8,779 nucleotides of DNA from Candidatus Falkowiibacteriota bacterium. Lineage in GTDB: Bacteria > Patescibacteriota > Patescibacteriia > Patescibacteriales > SZUA-104. The notes under the pieces are model-generated. The model was not told where the DNA came from and ran no database searches. It saw only the letters and a list, made by a program, of their open reading frames with translations. Below are positions 4,855-8,779 of the stretch, in pieces; the first letter of the stretch is position 1, and each line of letters starts with the position of its first letter. The translations under genes were made by a program, and so were the position numbers. The DNA lies in NCBI GenBank assembly GCA_027020105.1, contig JALUVW010000082.1, positions 1 to 8,779 of the forward strand, in the 5' to 3' direction.

Positions 4855-7494
4855 TTACTTCGCAAAATATTTTCCTTCATCCTCGTCGTCCTCATCATCA
4901 TCTTCCTCGCTTTCTTCTTCTATTTCCTCATCGCCCTCAACATCTTCATCATCCCCTTCTTCATCTTCTTCGTTCTCTTTATCGTCCAAATCTTCTTCAT
5001 TTTTCTCATCGTCATCTTTACCCTCCGAAGCTTCAACGTAGGATGACTCTTCATCTTCGCTTGGCGTTTCTTTGCGTCCTTTGGCGTTAATTGGCGATTC
5101 TTCATCTTCTTCTCCCTCTTCCCTCTCTCCTTCTCCGCCTTCTCCGCCCTCTAAGTCCTTTTCTTCCCCCAAATAACTATCCGGCGGTTCCGACTCCTCC
5201 ATGCTGTGCAGGGCAACACCGCTCACCCCTTGAGTTATCATATTATCATATTGCTCCTTGGTTATCAATATTTCGCGTGGCTTGGCGCCTTGGGACGGAC
5301 CCACCACTCCTTGTTCCTCCAAAATATCCAATATTCGCGCCGCGCGGGCGTAACCGATGCTTAGGCGGCGCTGGAGGAATGAGGCCGAGGCTTTGCCGGA
5401 ATTTATTATCAGCTCCTTGGCTTCCTCCAAAAGCTCGTCGTCATCGCCGCTTTCCCCGTCCATGCCGACACCGGCTATTCCGCTTACTTTTTGCCTGTCT
5501 GTCACGCCCTCAACATAATCGGCTTCTCCGCCGTTTTCTTTTATGTACCTGACTATTTTCTTAATCTCGTTATCCGAAACAAAAGCGCCCTGCAGCCGTT
5601 TCGGCTTGGACAATTCCGCCGTAACGAAAAGCATATCTCCGCGCCCCAGCAATTTCTCCGCGCCCAACGAATCCAAAATCGTTCTTGAATCCGTGCCCGA
5701 AGCGACCGAAAAAGCGATACGCGCCGGCATATTGGCCTTAATCAATCCCGTAATCACATCCACGCTCGGCCTTTGCGTCGCCAGTATTAAATGGATGCCG
5801 ACCGCCCGCGCCATTTGAGCGAGGCGTATTACCGACGCTTCAATGTCTTTGGCGGCCGCCACCATCAGATCCGCCAATTCGTCCACGATAAACACGATAT
5901 ACGGCATTTTTTCGGCGCCATTCTTTTTGCCTCCGTTTACGCTTAAATTATACGATTGAATATTCCTCTTGCCCGCCTTGGACAACGTTTCAAACCGCCT
6001 GTCCATTTCGTTCAAACACCACTTCAAAGCGTTTATGGTTTTCGGCACCTCGGTTATCACCGGCGTTAAAAGGTGCGGTATGCCGTTATACACCGGCAAT
6101 TCCACCCGCTTGGGGTCCACCATAATAAAACGCAAATCGTCGGGATTGTTTTGGTATAGCAAACTGACGATGATTGAATTCAGGCAAACGGATTTGCCGG
6201 AATTTGTCGCGCCGGCAACAAGCAAGTGCGGCATTTTCGACAAGTCATACAGCCAGCTTTTACCGGACACGTCCTTGCCCAACGCCAGCATCAAATTTGT
6301 TTTCCTTTCCTTAAAATCTTTGCCGCTTAATATTTCTTTTTGCCCCACAATCGCCTTGGCCTGATTCGGCACTTCCACTCCCACGAGAGATTTGCCCGGA
6401 ATCGGCGCTTCAATTCGTATCGGATGCGCCGCCAACGCCAACGCCAAATCATTGCTCAGATTTGTTATGCGGGACAGTTTTATGCCTTCGCGGGGCTTAA
6501 AGGTATATTGGGTAACGGTGGGCCCCACGCTCACTTCTCCCATTTCCACCGGAATGCCGAAATTCTCCAGCGCTCTTTTAATCACTTCAATGTTATTTTT
6601 AATGTCTCCGCTGGTCGGTTTGCCTATTTTGCCGTTTAACAAATCCAAAGGCAAGTCAATTTTTACGTTGCTTTTTTTCCATAGCCTGTCATCATCTTTT
6701 TTAACCACTCCCTTTTCGTTAAACGACTTTTTCACAAGTTCGGGCGCTTCATCGCTTATCCCATGCTTAATAAAACCGGCATCAACTCCCTCTTCCTCTT
6801 CATCCTCATCGCCCTCTTCCTCATTTTCGCCCTCTTCGCCCTCTTCAATTTCTTCTTCCTCGTCCTCCGCATCGCCCCCTCCCCGCCTAAACATTTTATT
6901 CAAAACAAATTTCACGGGATGAAAAATAAGCCGCGCCAAGACGCTCTCGGAGCCGATTAAACTGTACAGCGGCGCGTTAAATATCACCATAAAAGAAATC
7001 AGCAAGAGACAAATGATAACGATTAGCCCTCCCCAAAATCCGATTAACTTAAAAAATATTGTCGCGAAAAGATACCCGATATATCCGCCGCCTTTTCCCG
7101 CGCCGACAACGGCCTGCCATTTATCGCTGTCAATGAAAAAATGCAAAAGGGATTGGAAAGAAATAACAAATATAAATAAACCTATATAAGTTGATCCTCG
7201 GACATAATGTTTGCCGCCGTTAAACAGAAGAAAGCTCAAAAGAAGCAAAATGAGAGGCGCCAGCCATTTTCCCCAGCCAAACAAAAATATTATCGCTTTG
7301 GATAAATATATCCCCGCGCCGCCGGCCAAACCGAACAAGCCTAATAAACTTATAAGCCCGAGAGCCAAAATAACCACAATAAAAATACCCTTTTTCGTTT
7401 CAGGGTCCAAGTCCAGCTTGGGCATACTCGGCAGAGCGATATAGTCCAAGGGATCTTTTTTTCTTCTTTTATATTTTCTTTTTTTTCTTGCCAT
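4855..7494 (-). CDS. ftsK: DNA translocase FtsK
   Basis: FtsK/SpoIIIE is a hexameric, septum-bound ATPase that pumps chromosomal DNA during division. The 879 residues show, in order: a basic N terminus, about four membrane helices (roughly 35-57, 66-91, 101-120, 137-171), a short acidic linker (207-240, almost all Glu/Asp), and the alpha/beta motor domain. The motor has Walker A GATNSGKS (428-435), Walker B IVFIVDEL (533-540), DPKRVELPVYNGIPHL and the ATQRPSVDVITGLIKANMP segment. A gamma winged helix follows (about 685-745; SGKASASFLQRRLSIGYARA, ILDILEEQGVVG), which in other bacteria reads KOPS-type DNA sequences. Normally the protein ends there. Here about 134 residues follow, and in 765-879 roughly 54 percent are Asp or Glu. 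All catalytic parts appear intact. The ATG at 7494 is chosen because MARKKRKYKRRKK is a sensible start and a 7-base repeat array lies directly upstream. No Shine-Dalgarno is seen. Confidence 0.96.
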   Translation of the reverse strand: MARKKRKYKRRKKDPLDYIALPSMPKLDLDPETKKGIFIVVILALGLISLLGLFGLAGGAGIYLSKAIIFLFGWGKWLAPLILLLLSFLLFNGGKHYVRGSTYIGLFIFVISFQSLLHFFIDSDKWQAVVGAGKGGGYIGYLFATIFFKLIGFWGGLIVIICLLLISFMVIFNAPLYSLIGSESVLARLIFHPVKFVLNKMFRRGGGDAEDEEEEIEEGEEGENEEEGDEDEEEEGVDAGFIKHGISDEAPELVKKSFNEKGVVKKDDDRLWKKSNVKIDLPLDLLNGKIGKPTSGDIKNNIEVIKRALENFGIPVEMGEVSVGPTVTQYTFKPREGIKLSRITNLSNDLALALAAHPIRIEAPIPGKSLVGVEVPNQAKAIVGQKEILSGKDFKERKTNLMLALGKDVSGKSWLYDLSKMPHLLVAGATNSGKSVCLNSIIVSLLYQNNPDDLRFIMVDPKRVELPVYNGIPHLLTPVITEVPKTINALKWCLNEMDRRFETLSKAGKRNIQSYNLSVNGGKKNGAEKMPYIVFIVDELADLMVAAAKDIEASVIRLAQMARAVGIHLILATQRPSVDVITGLIKANMPARIAFSVASGTDSRTILDSLGAEKLLGRGDMLFVTAELSKPKRLQGAFVSDNEIKKIVRYIKENGGEADYVEGVTDRQKVSGIAGVGMDGESGDDDELLEEAKELIINSGKASASFLQRRLSIGYARAARILDILEEQGVVGPSQGAKPREILITKEQYDNMITQGVSGVALHSMEESEPPDSYLGEEKDLEGGEGGEGEREEGEEDEESPINAKGRKETPSEDEESSYVEASEGKDDDEKNEEDLDDKENEEDEEGDDEDVEGDEEIEEESEEDDDEDDEDEGKYFAK

Positions 7495-7500
7495 AATGTC

Positions 7501-7563
7501 AGGTAACAGGTAACAAGTAACAAGTAGCAGGTAACAGGTAGCAGGTAACAGGTAACAGGTAGC
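7501..7563. repeat. Nine tandem heptamers (AGGTAAC type) directly upstream of ftsK
   Basis: Nine uninterrupted 7-base units with consensus A(G/A)GTA(A/G)C: AGGTAAC at 7501, 7508, 7529, 7543 and 7550; AAGTAAC at 7515; AAGTAGC at 7522; AGGTAGC at 7536 and 7557. A degenerate tenth (AAGTTTT) follows. The array begins 6 bases upstream of the ftsK ATG, so it forms the end of the 5' leader (read as GTTACCT units in the transcript). Confidence 0.92.
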
Positions 7564-7584
7564 AAGTTTTTTTATGGAACTGCC

Positions 7585-7614
7585 GTCGAGCCTGCCCTGA
7601 GCTTGCCGAAGGGT
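7585..7614. repeat. Palindromic interspersed repeat of the CCCTTCGxCAAGCTCAGGG type
   Basis: The minus strand reads CCCTTCGGCAAGCTCAGGG, followed by CAGGCTCGAC. I recognise this core as a short repeat found in very many unrelated bacterial genomes, usually with CGACAAGC; here it has CGGCAAGC. It lies in the ftsK leader, between the likely promoter and the heptamer array. Recognition is from memory, not a search. Confidence 0.5.
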
Positions 7615-7630
7615 CTGCTGTCTAAATAAT

Positions 7631-7639
7631 ATTATATCA
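7631..7639 (-). promoter_or_regulatory. Extended -10 promoter element for ftsK
   Basis: On the minus strand TGATATAAT gives a perfect TATAAT (7636-7631) with a TGn extension. The -35 position is only a T-run. Transcription would start near 7624, giving a leader of about 130 nt that includes the palindromic repeat and the heptamer array. Confidence 0.45.
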
Positions 7640-7682
7640 TAATATTCGCGATAAAAAAAGCCGCGCTTGGACGGTTATTGAC

Positions 7683-7712
7683 TTCACCGCGCCTCTGTGT
7701 TAATTTTATAAT
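7683..7712 (+). promoter_or_regulatory. Promoter of the two-gene small-protein operon
   Basis: TTCACC (7683-7688, 4 of 6), 18 bases, then perfect TATAAT (7707-7712). A better -35, TTGACT at 7678, is 23 bases away and so too far. The start would be near 7719, about 24 nt before the first ATG. The promoter is divergent to ftsK. Confidence 0.55.
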
Positions 7713-7730
7713 AACAAAAATCTATTTTAC

Positions 7731-7737
7731 AAGGAGG
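7731..7737 (+). promoter_or_regulatory. Strong Shine-Dalgarno AAGGAGG
   Basis: Five bases separate AAGGAGG from the ATG at 7743. The in-frame TTG at 7740 would leave only two bases, so ATG 7743 is the likely start. Confidence 0.85.
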
Positions 7738-7742
7738 ATTTG

Positions 7743-7994
7743 ATGGCTGAAAAAGAAAACGGAAGAATTGAGGTGCGTCTCCACGAATTGGAGGCGGAGA
7801 GGGACAGGTTGAAAATCGTGCTGAAATATTTCAGCAAGGCGAAAACAAGAACGCCTAAGAAAAGCGCGTTGGCGGTTTACCGCCAATTAACGAACATTAT
7901 CAAAAGAGAATACAAGAACAACGGTAATATTCACGTATTGACCGTTGTTGACATAGATGAGGCCCTCTGGAAAAGGGCGCGGGGAATAACATAA
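7743..7994 (+). CDS. Small basic helical protein, hypothetical
   Basis: An 83-residue protein (MAEKENGRIEVRLHELEAER...) with no family I recognise. Residues about 8-30 form a charged heptad-like helix (IEVRLHELEAERDRLKIVLKYF). A Lys/Arg-rich middle follows (SKAKTRTPKKSA), then a second helix (AVYRQLTNIIKREYKN), a short beta segment (NIHVLTVVDIDEALWK) and a basic end. No membrane helix or signal peptide is seen, so it should be cytoplasmic. The strong Shine-Dalgarno, dedicated promoter, 14-nt gap to the next gene and shared terminator make it a real and probably well-translated gene. Its net charge would suit a nucleic-acid or ribosome partner, but that is only inference. Confidence 0.82.
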   Translation: MAEKENGRIEVRLHELEAERDRLKIVLKYFSKAKTRTPKKSALAVYRQLTNIIKREYKNNGNIHVLTVVDIDEALWKRARGIT

Positions 7995-7996
7995 AA

Positions 7997-8003
7997 AAGG
8001 AGG
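7997..8003 (+). promoter_or_regulatory. Strong Shine-Dalgarno AAGGAGG
   Basis: The same AAGGAGG with the same 5-base spacing precedes the ATG at 8009. It sits just after the stop of the first gene. Confidence 0.85.
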
Positions 8004-8008
8004 AAAGA

Positions 8009-8221
8009 ATGGATAATTTTGAAAAAACATTAAAAAAAATAAAAAAACTGAAAACGGTTGAGCGGCCGGCGCGCAATCCGCTCATACTGTTGAGAAATCT
8101 GCCCGCGGACCTGCTCGGTCCGCAAAGTAAAAAAATGCTTGACTCTTACAAAAAAAGAGTCAATAAAAAAATCCGCGGCCTGATAGACAGGCATTACGGA
8201 TTTAACGAAGAGAATTCCTGA
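8009..8221 (+). CDS. Small Lys-rich protein, hypothetical
   Basis: A 70-residue, very basic protein, not recognised. The N-terminal helix (MDNFEKTLKKIKKLKTVERP) leads to a hydrophobic-and-proline stretch (ARNPLILLRNLPADLLGPQ). A C-terminal basic helix follows (SKKMLDSYKKRVNKKIRGLI), ending DRHYGFNEENS. There is no membrane helix of full length. It is the second gene of the operon and its stop is 17 nt before the terminator stem. Both operon proteins are small, cytoplasmic and basic, so they may act together or in translation; the sequence itself gives no function. Confidence 0.82.
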   Translation: MDNFEKTLKKIKKLKTVERPARNPLILLRNLPADLLGPQSKKMLDSYKKRVNKKIRGLIDRHYGFNEENS

Positions 8222-8238
8222 TTTTTATATACGACTCT

Positions 8239-8276
8239 CCTCGGAATGGAAACATTCCGAGGATTTTTTTATTTTT
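8239..8276 (+). terminator. Intrinsic terminator of the small-protein operon
   Basis: Perfect 10-bp stem CCTCGGAATG (8239-8248) / CATTCCGAGG (8253-8262) with a GAAA tetraloop, then ATTTTTTTATTTTT. It shares the 10-mer ACTCTCCTCG (8234-8243) with the small RNA terminator (3832-3840 region). Confidence 0.95.
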
Positions 8277-8344
8277 AAGAACTTGCCGGCAAAATTGTAG
8301 CCGAGAAACGATTTAGAACCGCTCCAAACCTATGCATTCGCGCC

Positions 8345-8520
8345 ATTCGGATATTCAGGTCATTCGGATTATAATTCGGGGCATTCGGATTATAAACATT
8401 CGGATATTCGGGCATTCGGATTATATCATTCGGGTCTCGGAGCATTCGGATTATAAACATTCGGATTATAATTCGGGGTATTCGGATTATAATTCGGGTC
8501 ATTCGGATTATATCATTCGG
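8345..8520. repeat. Irregular tandem array of ATTCGG units
   Basis: Fifteen copies of ATTCGG occur in 176 bases, at 8345, 8362, 8374, 8383, 8398, 8406, 8414, 8428, 8444, 8459, 8471, 8480, 8492, 8501 and 8515. They are extended mainly as ATTCGGATTATA (12), ATTCGGGTC-like (9) and ATTCGGATTATAAAC (15). A 12+9 composite of 21 bases recurs at 8362, 8459 and 8480. The array fills the gap between the operon terminator and the stop codon of the next minus-strand gene. It is not CRISPR: units touch and there are no unique spacers. Confidence 0.9.
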
Positions 8521-8521
8521 A

Positions 8522-8752
8522 TTATTCATCAATCACCTTAATGGCCTTGGCCAACAAGCCTCCTAAAACGATAATTATTCCGCCGGCGATAATTAATAAG
8601 TATTTAAACAATTCCGCTTTTTTATCCCTTGCTTCAAGCGTCCATTCATCGTTCGGCGGCAATTCGCCCAACACTTGGTCATCGTTATTGTTATTATGGA
8701 AACGAGGCGGCGCCTCGTTTCTGCGGAATATGTCATCCGCGCCCCGCGGCAT
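8522..8752 (-). CDS. Small single-pass membrane protein, hypothetical (start may lie further upstream)
   Basis: A 76-residue protein with a polar, Asn/Asp-rich N terminus (about 1-48) and one C-terminal transmembrane helix (about 50-70, YLLIIAGGIIIVLGGLLAKA), ending KVIDE. No family is recognised. The ATG at 8752 has GGAG (8764-8761) 8 bases upstream, which supports this start. However, the frame stays open to the window edge (27 more bases), so a longer protein is possible. Residues 11-18 (RNEAPPRF) are encoded by a perfect 10-bp inverted repeat. The stop codon abuts the ATTCGG array. Confidence 0.7.
   Translation of the reverse strand: MPRGADDIFRRNEAPPRFHNNNNDDQVLGELPPNDEWTLEARDKKAELFKYLLIIAGGIIIVLGGLLAKAIKVIDE
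8699..8721. repeat. Perfect 10-bp inverted repeat inside a coding region
   Basis: GAAACGAGGC (8699-8708), 3-base spacer GGC, GCCTCGTTTC (8712-8721). It is GC-rich and hairpin-forming, located within the small membrane protein gene, and resembles a REP-type palindrome. Confidence 0.8.
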
Positions 8753-8779
8753 AATCCGCGCTCCGGATTTAGCGCCTCC

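Noticed and set aside
4840..5046. Plus-strand hydrophobic ORF
   Set aside because: It is the antisense of the FtsK acidic tail (Glu/Asp codons read as Phe/Leu/Ile).
7350..7565. Minus-strand ORF starting LPVTCYL repeats
   Set aside because: It is the translated heptamer array running into the ftsK 5' end in another frame.
8345..8520. CRISPR array
   Set aside because: Units are 8-17 bases apart and directly joined; there are no spacers of unique sequence and no cas genes nearby.
8275..8532. Coding ORFs across the ATTCGG array on both strands
   Set aside because: The peptides (IIRM/NPND repeats) are only translations of the tandem repeat, without ribosome sites or domain-like sequence.

Overview
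The window looks like chromosomal DNA of a candidate-phyla-radiation bacterium (Patescibacteria, most likely Parcubacteria). This is an inference. It rests on a Lys-rich extended GyrA, an FtsK with long acidic low-complexity insertions, an UlaG-like metallo-hydrolase upstream of gyrA, small single-pass membrane proteins with charged tails, mostly leaderless or SD-poor starts, and abundant short tandem and palindromic repeats. No species can be named.

Layout, left to right. From 1 to 3519, four genes on the minus strand read toward the left edge: MBL-fold hydrolase (3519-2872), Lys-rich membrane coiled-coil protein (2858-2217), membrane-anchored fibre-like protein (2015-1311), and the 5' part of gyrA (1271 to beyond the edge). 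From 3520 to 3782 lies a very AT-rich intergenic segment. It holds a heptanucleotide array next to the MBL start, a GC-rich palindromic patch, and a perfect DnaA box paired with a degenerate inverted copy. From about 3783 to 3862 there is a candidate free-standing small RNA on the plus strand, with its own promoter, a 9-bp hairpin and an intrinsic terminator. From 3854 to 4851 is a degraded AT-rich island: a NYN-domain nuclease gene broken by an in-frame TAA, a 3' remnant of an FkbM-type methyltransferase, and a pair of REP-like hairpins.

The gene ftsK (7494-4855, minus) follows, with a second heptanucleotide array directly before its start codon. A divergent intergenic region (7495-7742) carries a widespread-type palindromic repeat and promoters for both directions. 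A two-gene plus-strand operon of small proteins with strong Shine-Dalgarno sites (7743-8221) ends in a textbook terminator. An irregular ATTCGG array (8345-8520) and a small minus-strand membrane protein (8522-8752) close the window.

The core genes concern chromosome topology (gyrase) and segregation (FtsK). The most unusual content is the small RNA candidate, the heptamer arrays placed exactly where ribosome sites should be, the damaged NYN/FkbM island, and the strongly charged tails: basic on GyrA and one neighbour, acidic on FtsK. No complete new defence or biosynthetic system is visible.
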